Shown: positions 35,711 to 45,692, counted from the stretch's first letter. The stretch: DNA of 64,000 bases from Enterovibrio calviensis DSM 14347 (GCF_000621165.1 NZ_KK211218.1:427196-491195), one strand, 5' to 3'. The notes: generated by a model from the letters alone, not told the origin. Numbers and translations are program-made.

Positions 35711-35746
35711 ATACCCAAACAACTTGAAGATGCAAGATTCAGCGAG
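35711..35746 (+). repeat. Dispersed repeat copy
   Basis: ATACCCAAACAACTTGAAGA continuing TGCAAGATTCAGCGAG; one of two copies between cvfB and the PpsA-like remnant gene. Confidence 0.8.
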
Positions 35747-35805
35747 CTTGACTGACGTTATGATCAAGGCGTCACTTTGCCGATGTAAATAGAACCAGAA
35801 ACAGA

Positions 35806-35828
35806 AACGCCACGTTTAACGTGGCGTT
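35806..35828. terminator. Hairpin between two repeat copies
   Basis: AACGCCAC/GTGGCGTT stem with a short GTTTAAC loop. The flanking T tract is weak in both directions, so termination is uncertain. Confidence 0.5.
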
Positions 35829-35846
35829 GAGACTTTATATCTTTTC

Positions 35847-35871
35847 TACCCAACAACCTGAAGATGCAGGG
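35847..35871 (+). repeat. Dispersed repeat copy downstream of the PpsA-like gene
   Basis: TACCCAACAACCTGAAGATG followed by CAGGG; the right part diverges and the copy stops about ten bases before the stop codon of the gene at 35883. Confidence 0.7.
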
Positions 35872-35882
35872 TTAATTGACTT

Positions 35883-36686
35883 TTACTGATACACCAACGG
35901 CACATTAGCCGCTTCAGCTAGTTCGACAATGGCACTATCCTCTTGCTGCGCGAGCACTTGGATAGGCTTTTCGGCCAACTGAGTTTTACGGATCGTATCC
36001 AAGATCAAACTGCGTACTGCTTCATTGTTCTTATTGAAACCATAAGGCAGTGCATCGTCAGTAAAGTCTACACCCAGCGTAAACGCAGCCAGATTGTCGA
36101 CATCCACAACAATGCCATCAAAGTAAGCTAACAGTGGTTCAGCCAATACCGCATTCGACGGCAACTGACAGGCTAAAAGCACTTTTAATCCATTTGCGCC
36201 ACGGCACAAACCTTGCTCCGCCAACAGATCAATGATGGTTGCCGCTTCGCTTGACGTACGAACAAATGGCACCACGATTTCAACAGGTAGCTTTTTGTCA
36301 TAGATCGCTGATTTGAGCACATCACACTCAAGTACAAACCCAGGCTTACCCACTTTACTGGCAAAGCGAGAAACACCGCGCAATCCCATTGCTGGGTTAG
36401 CTTCACTTGGTTCTACATCTCCGTTTTCGAGATCACGCAAGGGTAACGCGCTCAGCTCATTTAACATGACTCGAAATGGTTGGTCTGGCGTGCGTTGGTA
36501 AGCTTTCTCAAGTAACTCCACCAGCGATTCAATGGCATGTTTTTTATCGTCTAGTGATGCAGGGTGAACGCCAACAACACTATTATAAAGCGGCCCCAGC
36601 GCCACTAACCCTATGTTCTGATCAGGATTATCAAGCTGAGTGGGAGTTTTAAGAACGGTAGAGTAATTCAAATCCATCTGAGACAT
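35883..36686 (-). CDS. Degenerate PEP-utilising C-terminal domain protein (PpsA relic)
   Basis: A 267-residue protein homologous only to the C-terminal TIM-barrel of phosphoenolpyruvate synthase. Conserved segments include EANPAMGLRGVSRF, IVVPFVRTSSEA, GLCRGANGLKVLLACQLPSNAVLAE and FNKNNEAVRSLI. The ATP-grasp and phosphohistidine domains are absent, and key catalytic positions are altered: the CGQ-PSDH region reads LAQQEDSA, so the active-site cysteine is missing, and the SNDMTQ metal/substrate segment is VDVDNLAA. It cannot be a working PEP synthase. In E. coli ppsA and aroH are close neighbours separated by ppsR; here the remnant is divergent from aroH and ppsR is missing. The frame is intact, so it may be maintained for a regulatory role. 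Confidence 0.82.
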   Translation of the reverse strand: MSQMDLNYSTVLKTPTQLDNPDQNIGLVALGPLYNSVVGVHPASLDDKKHAIESLVELLEKAYQRTPDQPFRVMLNELSALPLRDLENGDVEPSEANPAMGLRGVSRFASKVGKPGFVLECDVLKSAIYDKKLPVEIVVPFVRTSSEAATIIDLLAEQGLCRGANGLKVLLACQLPSNAVLAEPLLAYFDGIVVDVDNLAAFTLGVDFTDDALPYGFNKNNEAVRSLILDTIRKTQLAEKPIQVLAQQEDSAIVELAEAANVPLVYQ

Positions 36687-37027
36687 AGCGCACCAATACT
36701 GCCTTGTAAAAAATCAACGTGCCTAAACGGCACAAATAGCGGTTGAACTCTTGGCGACTTTTTCGCAAGCGCCTGATTTTCGTTCATCTACCTCAAAACA
36801 TACCCAGACTAGTAATACGTTACAAGCGAAAATATCAAATTGTTCTTTGTTTTACTTATCAAGGAATTTCACAGAACGCGGCGTACAAAATAGCAGCAAA
36901 AACAGCTTAAATACCCGCCAATATTTAGAATAGATCGCTGAAAGATAAACTCCTTGCTTCTCTGAGTCCGAATTTTTGGTATCTTACTGCCTTTGCAACA
37001 ACGCTGAAGTAAAGGATGGCAGTGTTT
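36687..37027. other. Divergent region upstream of aroH
   Basis: No gene seen. An extended -10 element TGGTATCTT at 36977-36985 lies about 42 bases before the preferred aroH start. An ACTAGT hexamer at about 36808 resembles half a TrpR operator, but there is no second half. Confidence 0.45.
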
Positions 37028-38086
37028 ATGCCGATTAAAACCGACGAACTAAGAACGCAACCTGTTGACACATTGCCAACGCCAGCAGAAGTGGAAGCCG
37101 CGTTTCCGCTTTCTGATCATGTTGCAAACCATATCGCTCAAGCGCGTCAGCAAGCTGAAGATATTTTAGCTGGACGTGACAACCGCCTGCTTGTCGTCGT
37201 AGGCCCTTGCTCTATTCATGACCCTGAAGCGGGTCTGGATTACGCAAAGCGCTTGAAAGCCTTTGCTGATACCCATCGCGACACGCTGCACATTATCATG
37301 CGTACCTACTTTGAAAAGCCACGCACCGTTGTTGGCTGGAAAGGCATGATCAACGACCCTCGTCTAGATGGCAGTTGCCACCTACGTGAAGGTCTATTTA
37401 AAGCGCGTAAGTTCCTGCTGGATGTGAACGAACTTGGTATGCCAACTGCGACCGAGTTTCTCGACATGATCACGGGTCAATATATTGCGGATTTGGTTTC
37501 ATGGGGCGCCATTGGTGCGCGTACGACTGAATCACAAATTCACCGTGAAATGGCATCCGCACTTTCTTGTCCTGTTGGCTTTAAAAACGGCACAGACGGC
37601 AACACGAAAATTGCAATTGATGCGATTCGCTCAAGCCAAACTTCACACCTTTTCTGCTCGCCAGACAAACAAGGTGTGATGACGATTTACCGCACCAGTG
37701 GCAACCCTTACGGGCATGTTATTCTGCGTGGTGGCCATCAGCCTAACTATCAGCGTGAGCACGTGTCTAAAGCGGCTGAAGATTTATCCGCTTTTGAGCT
37801 AACACCACGTCTGGTTGTTGACTTCAGCCATGCTAACTGCGAAAAACAACATAAACGCCAAATCGATGTGGCTGCTGATATTTGCCAACAGATCACTGAT
37901 GGCGATACCTTTGTGGCAGGTATTATGGCAGAGAGCTTTATCGAAGAAGGCAATCAAGCCGTTGATAAAGACAAGATTGATAGCTTAACTTATGGTCAGT
38001 CTATTACTGATCCATGCTTAAGCTGGAACGATACGACGACAATGCTACAAATGTTGTCGGATGCTGTAGAAAAACGTAACAGCTAA
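37028..38086 (+). CDS. aroH: 3-deoxy-7-phosphoheptulonate synthase, AroH type
   Basis: DAHP synthase condenses PEP and erythrose 4-phosphate, the first step of aromatic amino acid synthesis. Of the three E. coli paralogues it matches the tryptophan-sensitive AroH best, including TDELRT at the start, VNELGMPTATEFLDMITGQ and SPDKQGVMTIYRTSGNPYG. Family motifs GPCSIHDPE, GARTTESQIHREMAS and FKNGTDG are present. ATG 37028 (MPIKTDELRT) is preferred over ATG 37016 because the AAAGGA is directly adjacent to the latter. Adjacent to a PpsA-derived gene, echoing the E. coli ppsA-ppsR-aroH neighbourhood. Feedback class is inferred from sequence only. Confidence 0.92.
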   Translation: MPIKTDELRTQPVDTLPTPAEVEAAFPLSDHVANHIAQARQQAEDILAGRDNRLLVVVGPCSIHDPEAGLDYAKRLKAFADTHRDTLHIIMRTYFEKPRTVVGWKGMINDPRLDGSCHLREGLFKARKFLLDVNELGMPTATEFLDMITGQYIADLVSWGAIGARTTESQIHREMASALSCPVGFKNGTDGNTKIAIDAIRSSQTSHLFCSPDKQGVMTIYRTSGNPYGHVILRGGHQPNYQREHVSKAAEDLSAFELTPRLVVDFSHANCEKQHKRQIDVAADICQQITDGDTFVAGIMAESFIEEGNQAVDKDKIDSLTYGQSITDPCLSWNDTTTMLQMLSDAVEKRNS

Positions 38087-38148
38087 CGCGGCGAAAGCGC
38101 TAGCATCGTTACTCATATTATTAATTAGATAAACATCAGGAATACACT

Positions 38149-38628
38149 ATGCCTTCTTTTGATATCGTGTCGGAAATTGACAACGTTGAACTAAGAAACG
38201 CCGTAGATAACTCAAAGCGTGAACTCGCTACTCGTTTTGATTTTCGTGGTGTTGAAGCCAGCTTCGAACTTAACAAAGAAGTCGTGAAAGTGTCTGCTGA
38301 TTCAGACTTCCAAGTCACCCAGATGATCGACATTCTCCGTGGTAACTTGGCTAAGCGTGGCGTAGACGCTAGATCGATGGAACCAAAAGACGTGGTTCAT
38401 ACCGGTAAAACTTGGTCACAAGACGTCCACTTCAAGAATGGCATTGAAGCATTGGTTGCTAAGAAGCTGGTGAAAATGATCAAAGACGCCAAGATCAAAG
38501 TTCAGGCACAAATTCAAGGTGAACAAGTGCGCATTACGGGTAAAAAACGTGATGACTTACAAGCCGTGATGCAGTTGGCCCGTGAATCCGATCTTCAACC
38601 ATTCCAGTTCGATAACTTTCGCGATTAA
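38149..38628 (+). CDS. yajQ: YajQ-family nucleotide-binding protein
   Basis: A 159-residue cytosolic protein with two ferredoxin-like modules. [34 protein letters not shown] and [15 protein letters not shown] segments (here [14 protein letters not shown]) define the YajQ family, which binds cyclic di-GMP in Xanthomonas and Pseudomonas and RNA in other reports. Length 159 agrees with E. coli YajQ (163). It follows aroH by 62 bases, and a shared terminator lies downstream. Confidence 0.93.
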   Translation: MPSFDIVSEIDNVELRNAVDNSKRELATRFDFRGVEASFELNKEVVKVSADSDFQVTQMIDILRGNLAKRGVDARSMEPKDVVHTGKTWSQDVHFKNGIEALVAKKLVKMIKDAKIKVQAQIQGEQVRITGKKRDDLQAVMQLARESDLQPFQFDNFRD

Positions 38629-38745
38629 TTGTCTTAACGATTTGTCGTAACAAATTGCTGCGATGGATTCAGTTGCTATTTCGTTTAACGAAACCGCGAA
38701 CTGACATACCGCAGTAAACCTAAAGTCATATCGACTTAAATAAGA

Positions 38746-38778
38746 AAGCCACCTACCTCTCGGTACGTGGCTTTTTTG
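38746..38778. terminator. Bidirectional terminator between yajQ and the helicase
   Basis: AAGCCAC/GTGGCTT stem, T6 on the plus side and TTTCTTA on the minus side; convergent genes end on both sides. Confidence 0.85.
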
Positions 38779-41187
38779 TTATTTCACATCCACAACTCGG
38801 CTTGCTTTCTTGTACTGCACGCGCCACCCATTCCATGAAGGTAGCTCCCAACGTTTTGGTCCATCTTTTCGATTCCCCGAAATATGATGAACAACAACGG
38901 TGCGCTTAAACTTGAAGTACTGTGCGTTTAATGTCAGTTCAGGCAATACCACCCGTAACGGATAAGTTTGGACAAAATCATCAAACTCCCATGAAGGGAT
39001 GCCATCAAAATGCAGATCTTCATGGCCAATGAGTTCCATGTCGTCAACGGTCTCAACACCCAACTCAGACAGTTTGCCCTCAAGCCAGTCAGCAGCATTC
39101 ACGGCAGGTAACGGTTTTTCCGCCATCAATTGTTGATACAAATTCCAGTAGGCTATTTGAGACGCGATGGTTTCCCCAACGCTTTCCATTAAAACGCCAT
39201 CAAGGATCTGATTCGCTATTGCCTTGAGTAGGCTCGCCCCTTCCGCTTGATGCTCAAACTGGGCAATGACTCTACCCGCATACACTTGGTGGCGAACATC
39301 AAAGACGTCGCCGTTGCGTTCAACCTGCTCGGCGACCTCAATATCCCCGATGTTAGCATCCGCAAGCCAAGAGAAAGGTAATGGAGACATGCATGTTGCA
39401 TAGGATATCGTTTGTTTAGCGCCCCTTCCGGCAAGATGGAATTGATCAAATACCAATGCTGCTTGAGGCTCTGGCGGGAAATCGCTGTCTCTACTCAGTA
39501 CAACTTCACTGAACCCATTACCAAATGCCTGCTGGCGCTTCTCTCTTCTCACAAAGACCAATTCTGGAGCAATATCTATGATGTTTCGTAAAAATGATTC
39601 TCGCTGAAATCGGCTTGCCGCTTCCCATTGCGGTAGTTCAAACGCTTCACGCAAAGACACCGCCAAACGCCTTGCTTCATCTAGCCCAATAAGATCGACA
39701 TCGATCTCTTCTGGCTGCTCTCCACGAAGCACAGCGATAGATGTGACAGCGTCACATAACGTAGCATTCCATGCTTTCACATTATCCAGCGCCAACTCAC
39801 CCGCCTTTCGCTTCCACACAGACATGGGGGTTTGAAGAATCGCTACGAGATCACACATGGCTTCTTTATTGGATTTAGTCGCCATTCCCGAGATAAGGTG
39901 TGCGAACAAAGAATCAATTGGCAATGGATAAAGTAACTTACCATGATCAGTCACTGCACCATCGTCATCAATGGCACCCATTGTGATTAATCTGTCATGA
40001 GCAGAGCGTAATGATTTGTCAGGCAATGCGGAAAGAAAAGACAGTTCTTCTAAAGTGAATCCACAGCATGCTGACGCAAGCATGGTTTCAATCAAGTCTT
40101 CACGCTCTAGTTCCGGTGGCGTAAATGCCTCCAACGGTGAATGCTCCCCGTAGAGCCGTTCGCAATACCCTGCGCTTATCCTCCCTGCTCGCCCAGCTCG
40201 TTGCTTTGCACTGGCTTTTGATATTGCATGCAGCGCGAGTGCCGTTCGACCATTGCGTTGGCGGGTGCGCCTTTCCATACCAGAATCGATGACCGTTACG
40301 ATGCCCGGAATTGTCAAAGACGTTTCAGCAACATTCGTCGCCAGCACAATTCGTTGGTGGTTCGCTTGGTTCAGCGCCCGCTTACGATCAGCGTCTGTGA
40401 CAGATGCATGGAGTGGAATTACATCCGCACCATAGGTCGCAGCCAATCCTTTTAGCGCTGCGGTGCAGAGGTTGATTTCTTTTTTACCCGGTAGGAACAC
40501 CAAGATATCACCGCCACGCGCCAGCGCAAGCTCCACTATCGGTTTCATCCGCGCTTCAAGCTGTTTGCCCGTTGGCATTAACTGACTATCGTTGCCATGA
40601 TGACAAATCGTGACACCGTAACTATTTACATCAGCTTTAATCAGGTCAGCATCAAAATACTGACTAAGCTTTTCGCTTTCCAGCGTTGCTGACGTGATAA
40701 TCAGCCGATGCGCATTGTGTTTGACCAACAAGGCCGCAAGTAAGTCAGTTTCTGCACGTAGCTCATGGAATTCATCGATCATTACTACGTCAAACGTGGC
40801 AAGTTTGTCTTCACTGAACCAACGTAATACCACACCCGGCGTAGCAAATACGATTTGGGTTTGATCATTAAAGCGATAATCAAACTTGATGGCGTAACCT
40901 ACTTGTTTGCCCATTCGATCAGCTAACGATTCTTCTTCGTCATCACTTAGTGTATCTGCGACAAACCCAGCGAGAGAAGTACACGCAACACGCCTAGGCT
41001 CAATAACAAGTACTCTACCCAACTTAGATGCCCATACCGGTAAACGTGTCGATTTACCTGTTCCCGTGTCAGATTGAATGATCACGTTACGGTGCGCCAA
41101 AACGCTTTCAACCGCGCTTTGAATCGAATCAATAGGGAGATGAATGGCTTTGGAAGAAGTACTCTGAATGACGTTGGATTTGCTCAT
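38779..41187 (-). CDS. DEAH-type RNA helicase of the HrpA/HrpB superfamily
   Basis: An 802-residue superfamily 2 helicase. Visible motifs: I SDTGTGKST near residue 45, Ia EPRRVA, II IDEFHELRAETD (DEFH, the HrpB form), III TSATL, and VI QRAGRAGR, with VLATNVAETSLT as motif V. After the helicase core come a winged helix and a helical bundle region, but the C-terminal 250 residues do not resemble the HrpB C-terminal domain I remember, so it is not called hrpB. It is convergent with yajQ and divergent from maeA. RNA targets are unknown. A perfect matS site lies inside the coding sequence (39743-39755). Confidence 0.85.
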   Translation of the reverse strand: MSKSNVIQSTSSKAIHLPIDSIQSAVESVLAHRNVIIQSDTGTGKSTRLPVWASKLGRVLVIEPRRVACTSLAGFVADTLSDDEEESLADRMGKQVGYAIKFDYRFNDQTQIVFATPGVVLRWFSEDKLATFDVVMIDEFHELRAETDLLAALLVKHNAHRLIITSATLESEKLSQYFDADLIKADVNSYGVTICHHGNDSQLMPTGKQLEARMKPIVELALARGGDILVFLPGKKEINLCTAALKGLAATYGADVIPLHASVTDADRKRALNQANHQRIVLATNVAETSLTIPGIVTVIDSGMERRTRQRNGRTALALHAISKASAKQRAGRAGRISAGYCERLYGEHSPLEAFTPPELEREDLIETMLASACCGFTLEELSFLSALPDKSLRSAHDRLITMGAIDDDGAVTDHGKLLYPLPIDSLFAHLISGMATKSNKEAMCDLVAILQTPMSVWKRKAGELALDNVKAWNATLCDAVTSIAVLRGEQPEEIDVDLIGLDEARRLAVSLREAFELPQWEAASRFQRESFLRNIIDIAPELVFVRREKRQQAFGNGFSEVVLSRDSDFPPEPQAALVFDQFHLAGRGAKQTISYATCMSPLPFSWLADANIGDIEVAEQVERNGDVFDVRHQVYAGRVIAQFEHQAEGASLLKAIANQILDGVLMESVGETIASQIAYWNLYQQLMAEKPLPAVNAADWLEGKLSELGVETVDDMELIGHEDLHFDGIPSWEFDDFVQTYPLRVVLPELTLNAQYFKFKRTVVVHHISGNRKDGPKRWELPSWNGWRVQYKKASRVVDVK
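39743..39755. promoter_or_regulatory. Perfect matS site inside the helicase gene
   Basis: GTGACAGCGTCAC matches GTGACRNYGTCAC exactly. Confidence 0.85.
40610..40622. promoter_or_regulatory. matS-like site (one mismatch)
   Basis: GTGACACCGTAAC inside the helicase gene. Confidence 0.5.
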
Positions 41188-41543
41188 GAATTCAATACGA
41201 AGACGGTTTGAGTGGTAATGCTACTTATTGTACCTTAGAACACAAGTTATAACTCCAAGCATCCCAAAGATGCCCTTTCGCATCTTTCTGGGGATATGTG
41301 TCATTTCCCACCCACTGCCTTTGGTTTTGCTCACTGTTTCTGTGAACAACAGACGCGTTTATTGACAATGCACTTGAACCAACAGGCCCTATCCCTCTAC
41401 TATTCACGTTCTGGATAATTATCCCAACGTCCAAATGACTGACATAACCAACTAGCCTGATATTGTTGAATCCTGCGTATTCAAGGTGCTTGGTTATACT
41501 TACTATTAAAATATCCTTCTGAAAGAGTTGAGTTGTCTCCTCC
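41188..41543. other. Divergent helicase/maeA intergenic region
   Basis: Contains an imperfect hairpin, CCCAAAGATGC/GCATCTTTCTGGG, near 41268-41294. A minus-strand frame of 106 codons spans the whole stretch and overlaps the maeA start, but it has no family match I know and no convincing ribosome site. Confidence 0.4.
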
Positions 41544-43235
41544 ATGCATAATCAAAAGCGTCCTCTCTACATTCCATACGCTGGTCCAGCGTTGCTTGAA
41601 ACACCGCTCCTCAACAAGGGCAGCGCATTCTCTGTTGAAGAGCGCATGTTCTTCAACCTAGAGGGGCTTCTGCCAGAAGCTATCGAATCTATCGAAGAAC
41701 AAGCTGAACGTGCTTATAAGCAATATCTACGTTTTGAAAATGACATGGATAAGCACATTTACCTGCGTAATATCCAAGATACCAACGAAACCCTGTTCTA
41801 CCGTCTTGTGAATAACCATATCAGCGAAGTGATGCCAATCATCTACACCCCGACGGTCGGTGCGGCTTGCGAGAACTTTTCTGAGATTTATCGTCGTGGT
41901 CGCGGGTTGTTTATCTCCTACCCTAACCGTTTCCGTATCGACGACATGCTCAACAACTCTTCTCGCCACAACGTTAAAGTCATTGTTGTGACCGATGGCG
42001 AGCGTATTTTGGGCTTGGGCGACCAAGGTATTGGCGGCATGGGCATTCCAATCGGCAAATTAGCACTGTACACCGCATGTGGCGGAATCAGCCCAGCTTA
42101 TACCCTGCCTATCGTGCTCGATGTGGGTACCAATAACCCACAACGCCTTTCTGACCCAATGTACATGGGCTGGCGACACACACGCATCACAGGGCAAGAG
42201 TACGATGACTTCATTGAAGAGTTCATCCAAGCCGTTCAACATCGCTGGCCTGATGCACTGATCCAGTTTGAGGACTTTGCTCAAAAGAATGCAATGCCGA
42301 TTCTGGAGCGCTACAAAGACCGTGTTTGCTGCTTTAACGATGACATTCAAGGCACTGCAGCTGTTACTGTTGGCTCGTTGATCGCAGCATGTAAAGCGGC
42401 TGGCACGAAACTCTCCGAGCAACGCATTACCTTCCTCGGTGCAGGCTCTGCGGGTTGCGGCATCGCTGAAGCGATTATTGCGCAAATGGTGTCTGAAGGG
42501 ATCAGTGACAAAGAAGCACGCCAACGTGTATTCATGGTTGATCGGTGGGGCTTATTGATTGACGCCATGCCGAATTTGTTGGATTTCCAACAACGCCTAG
42601 TTCAGAAGTCTTCTGCCATCAAAGATTGGGAACTGGCTGATCAGAACATCTCTTTGGTGGATGTTGTGAAGAACTCGAAGCCAACAGTACTCATTGGTGT
42701 TTCTGGCGCACCAGGCTTGTTCAGCGAAGAAGTGATCAAAACAATGCACGAGCATTGTGAGCGCCCGATTGTCTTCCCGCTGTCTAACCCAACTAGCCGT
42801 GTTGAAGCGACGCCTTTTGATATCCTTCGTTGGACAAATGGTGAAGCGTTAGTGGCTACCGGTAGCCCGTTCGAGCCTGTGGTATTGGATGGCGGAAAAA
42901 CCTTCACCATTGCCCAGTGTAATAACAGCTACATTTTCCCGGGCATTGGGCTAGGTGTGTTGGCGACGGAAGCGAAGCGAGTCACTGATGAAATGCTAAT
43001 GGAATCAAGCCGAGCGTTAGCCGAGTGCTCGCCACTAGCAAAATATGGTCGTGGTCCATTGCTTCCACCGCTAGAGGAAATCCAATTGGTATCTCGTCAC
43101 ATTGCCCTAGCTGTTGCTAAGAAGGCCATTGAACAAGGCGTTGCGCTGGAGTTGACTGACGAAGCATTGCAAGAGCGTATCGACGCTATTTTCTGGCAGC
43201 CTAAATACCGTCAGTACAAACGTACGTCGTTCTAA
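41544..43235 (+). CDS. maeA: NAD-dependent malic enzyme (oxaloacetate-decarboxylating)
   Basis: Oxidatively decarboxylates malate to pyruvate with NAD, supplying pyruvate and reducing power during growth on C4 acids. The 563-residue protein follows E. coli MaeA throughout: [65 protein letters not shown], the metal-binding [21 protein letters not shown] and the Rossmann [11 protein letters not shown]. The tail EYR-type YRQYKRTSF is also shared. A terminator follows, so it is a single-gene unit; sanA is next on the same strand. Confidence 0.97.
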   Translation: MHNQKRPLYIPYAGPALLETPLLNKGSAFSVEERMFFNLEGLLPEAIESIEEQAERAYKQYLRFENDMDKHIYLRNIQDTNETLFYRLVNNHISEVMPIIYTPTVGAACENFSEIYRRGRGLFISYPNRFRIDDMLNNSSRHNVKVIVVTDGERILGLGDQGIGGMGIPIGKLALYTACGGISPAYTLPIVLDVGTNNPQRLSDPMYMGWRHTRITGQEYDDFIEEFIQAVQHRWPDALIQFEDFAQKNAMPILERYKDRVCCFNDDIQGTAAVTVGSLIAACKAAGTKLSEQRITFLGAGSAGCGIAEAIIAQMVSEGISDKEARQRVFMVDRWGLLIDAMPNLLDFQQRLVQKSSAIKDWELADQNISLVDVVKNSKPTVLIGVSGAPGLFSEEVIKTMHEHCERPIVFPLSNPTSRVEATPFDILRWTNGEALVATGSPFEPVVLDGGKTFTIAQCNNSYIFPGIGLGVLATEAKRVTDEMLMESSRALAECSPLAKYGRGPLLPPLEEIQLVSRHIALAVAKKAIEQGVALELTDEALQERIDAIFWQPKYRQYKRTSF

Positions 43236-43258
43236 TTCCCTAGCGTTTAAACGATGAT

Positions 43259-43299
43259 AAATAACCTCCTCTTCTCTTAGATAAGCGGAGGTTATTTTT
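43259..43299 (+). terminator. Terminator of maeA
   Basis: ATAACCTCC/GGAGGTTAT stem with a 17-base loop, followed by five T residues. Confidence 0.82.
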
Positions 43300-43364
43300 G
43301 TTATTTTCCAACTTTTAGTTTAACCTTCTGGTTCCAAACTGGTTTTAGTGCCTTTCAAATTGTG

Positions 43365-44081
43365 ATGTCATTTCGTAAAGCGTCAATTTTTGTCTCAATC
43401 ATCATTACTGCTTCGCTACTGAGTATTGTGGCGATGGATCTCTGGGTCTCTTTTCAGGCAAGGGATCGAATTTACGACTCTATCGAAGCGACACCTTCCC
43501 GCAACATTGGTTTGGTATTGGGCACCAGTAAATACATTGGTAAGACACTGAACCCGTATTACACCTATCGCATTGAAGCGGCTCAACAGTTGTACATGAA
43601 CGACAAAATCGACGTATTGCTGCTCAGTGGCGATAATGCACATCGCTCTTATAACGAGCCGTGGACGATGAAACGGGACATGCTAAGAGCCGGGATTCCC
43701 GATGATCGTATTTTTCTAGATTACGCGGGATTTCGTACTCTCGATTCGATCGTACGCGCGAAGAAAGTATTCGACGCCGATGAATTCACTCTGGTTACTC
43801 AAGCTTTTCATTGTGAGCGTGCGCTGTTTATTGCTGATTATTATGATATTGACGCAATTTGCTTAGCCGTTCCCAGCCCAAAAGGACTCGCAGGGCTTAA
43901 GATCCGCACGCGTGAAATTCTTGCCCGTGTTAAAGCGATTTTAGATATCTATGTTCTTAACGAACAACCCAAGTTCTTGGGACCCAAAGAGACCATTTCA
44001 ACCTCAACTGAAACTGTCTCAGCAGACACTCTCCTCGACCCTCAGCAAACAGAAGACGAAAGCCTCGACGCACCCGAATAA
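43365..44081 (+). CDS. sanA: SanA-like DUF218 membrane protein
   Basis: A 238-residue inner-membrane protein with one N-terminal transmembrane helix and a DUF218 (YdcF/SanA/ElyC-type) domain: VLGTSKYIGKTLNPYYTYRIEAAQQLY, LLLSGDNAHRSYNEPWTMKRDM, LDYAGFRTLDSIVRAKKVF and VTQAFHCERALFIA, closely following E. coli SanA, which is linked to envelope integrity and vancomycin exclusion at high temperature. ATG 43365 is used; a GTG three bases before it is an equal alternative. The C-terminal 40 residues are Thr/Ser/Glu-rich and not conserved. Confidence 0.9.
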   Translation: MSFRKASIFVSIIITASLLSIVAMDLWVSFQARDRIYDSIEATPSRNIGLVLGTSKYIGKTLNPYYTYRIEAAQQLYMNDKIDVLLLSGDNAHRSYNEPWTMKRDMLRAGIPDDRIFLDYAGFRTLDSIVRAKKVFDADEFTLVTQAFHCERALFIADYYDIDAICLAVPSPKGLAGLKIRTREILARVKAILDIYVLNEQPKFLGPKETISTSTETVSADTLLDPQQTEDESLDAPE

Positions 44082-44154
44082 CAGCATCGCGCGACGACGT
44101 CTAAGCCCATTCGCACTGGTCATTGAATCACATCTGGTTACATTCCCTGACGTG

Positions 44155-44176
44155 TATGGGTAGAAACACACCCATA
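44155..44176 (+). terminator. Weak hairpin after sanA
   Basis: TATGGGT/ACCCATA with an eight-base AGAAACAC loop but no T tract, so possibly only a structural element. Confidence 0.35.
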
Positions 44177-44321
44177 AAGAAATCACGCCCTCGCAGTTTT
44201 AAATACCCATGCAACATCTTGTTAATAATGTGGATTTGCGCTCTCTACAACTCCATTCACTCACGCAATAATGCTTTCGATTTCAGAAGAAAAACCCTAC
44301 ATAAAATTAGAGGAAGTCGAT

Positions 44322-45692
44322 ATGACAGCATTAACCCTTGCTTTCAAAAATTGGCTGTTTAACAGAAATAGCCTAATTCTCTTAGCCGACGTAGCACTGT
44401 TTGCTATTTTGATGAACGTTCTCCCTTACGAGAAAGATGTCGTTGTCGGTTTAAGCCTGCTTATTTTCGTTGCCATACTTTGGCTAACGGAAGCCCTGCA
44501 CGTTAGTATCACCGCCCTGCTTGTTCCCGTCTTGGCCGTTGGCTTCGGTGTCTTTAATACATCCGCCGCACTTGCCAATTTTTCAAACCCAATTATCTTT
44601 TTGTTCTTGGGTGGCTTTGCGCTCGCCGCTGCGCTTCATACCCAAAAACTAGACCAAGCCATCGCCGATAAGGTGCTAGTGATAGCCAAGGGCCGAATGA
44701 GTGTGGCAGTGATGATGTTATTTGGTGTTACCGCTGGCCTTTCCATGTGGATATCAAACACGGCAACCACCGCGATGATGCTTCCTTTGGTGCTAGGTGT
44801 GCTGAGCAAAGTCAATGCGAAATCAGAACGTGGAACCTATGTGTTTGTGCTGCTTGGTATCGCATATTGTGCAAGTATCGGTGGTATCGCGACAATTGTA
44901 GGCAGCCCGCCGAATGCCATTGCCGCAGCTGAAGTTAATTTGAGCTTTGTTGATTGGATGAAACTCGGCCTGCCAATCACAGTGACCTTGTTGCCAATCA
45001 CCATCGGTGTGCTGTATTTACTCACAAAACCGAACCTGAGCCATACCTTTGAGTTAAACCACAAACCGGTTGAGTGGACAAACGAGCGTCGCATCACTAT
45101 CGCTATTTTTGCGCTTACCGTGTTCTGCTGGATATTCAGCAAACCTATTAATCAAATGCTGGGTGGATTGAGTAAGTTTGATTCCTTGGTCGCTATTTCC
45201 GCCATTATCTTGCTTGGCGCTTCTCGCGTCGTTAAATGGAAGGAAATCGAAAAAACCGCTGACTGGGGCGTGCTCTTGCTATTTGGTGGCGGTCTGTGTC
45301 TCAGCAACGTACTAAAAGCAACAGGCACCAGTGTGTTCTTAGCTGAAGGCCTAAGCAGCTTTCTGTCATCGGCAGGCATATTCTTTACGCTACTTGCTGT
45401 GGTCACCTTCGTGGTCTTCCTTACCGAGTTCGCCAGTAACACGGCAAGTGCTGCGCTGTTAGTGCCTGTATTTGCGACGGTTGCAGAAGCACTTGGCGTA
45501 TCTCCTGTCATCCTTTCGGCATTGATTGCTGTCGCTGCATCATGTGCATTTATGTTACCTGTCGCGACGCCACCGAATGCCATCGTGTTTGCGTCAGGGC
45601 ATATTAAGCAATCTGAAATGATGCGTGCGGGTATTTACCTTAACGTTGTGGCTATCATTGTGCTGTCTATCTTTGCGTGGATGTTCTGGTAA
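44322..45692 (+). CDS. SLC13/DASS-family sodium-coupled anion symporter
   Basis: A 456-residue inner-membrane carrier with about 11 hydrophobic segments and the paired family motifs SNTATT (first half) and SNTASA (second half), which form the sodium and carboxylate site in VcINDY of Vibrio cholerae. The [17 protein letters not shown] and [10 protein letters not shown] segments also fit. ATG 44322 has GAGGA seven bases upstream; a longer frame from 44271 lacks a site. Di- or tricarboxylate uptake is the likely role given the family; adjacency to malic enzyme and sanA is suggestive but not proof of a malate substrate. Confidence 0.9.
   Translation: MTALTLAFKNWLFNRNSLILLADVALFAILMNVLPYEKDVVVGLSLLIFVAILWLTEALHVSITALLVPVLAVGFGVFNTSAALANFSNPIIFLFLGGFALAAALHTQKLDQAIADKVLVIAKGRMSVAVMMLFGVTAGLSMWISNTATTAMMLPLVLGVLSKVNAKSERGTYVFVLLGIAYCASIGGIATIVGSPPNAIAAAEVNLSFVDWMKLGLPITVTLLPITIGVLYLLTKPNLSHTFELNHKPVEWTNERRITIAIFALTVFCWIFSKPINQMLGGLSKFDSLVAISAIILLGASRVVKWKEIEKTADWGVLLLFGGGLCLSNVLKATGTSVFLAEGLSSFLSSAGIFFTLLAVVTFVVFLTEFASNTASAALLVPVFATVAEALGVSPVILSALIAVAASCAFMLPVATPPNAIVFASGHIKQSEMMRAGIYLNVVAIIVLSIFAWMFW

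Noticed and set aside
36803-36815. ACTAGT as a TrpR operator upstream of aroH
   Set aside because: Only one half site; the second half needed for a TrpR palindrome is missing.
42060-42524. Open frame of 154 codons on the minus strand within maeA
   Set aside because: Antisense shadow of a strongly conserved enzyme, without ribosome site or recognisable protein.
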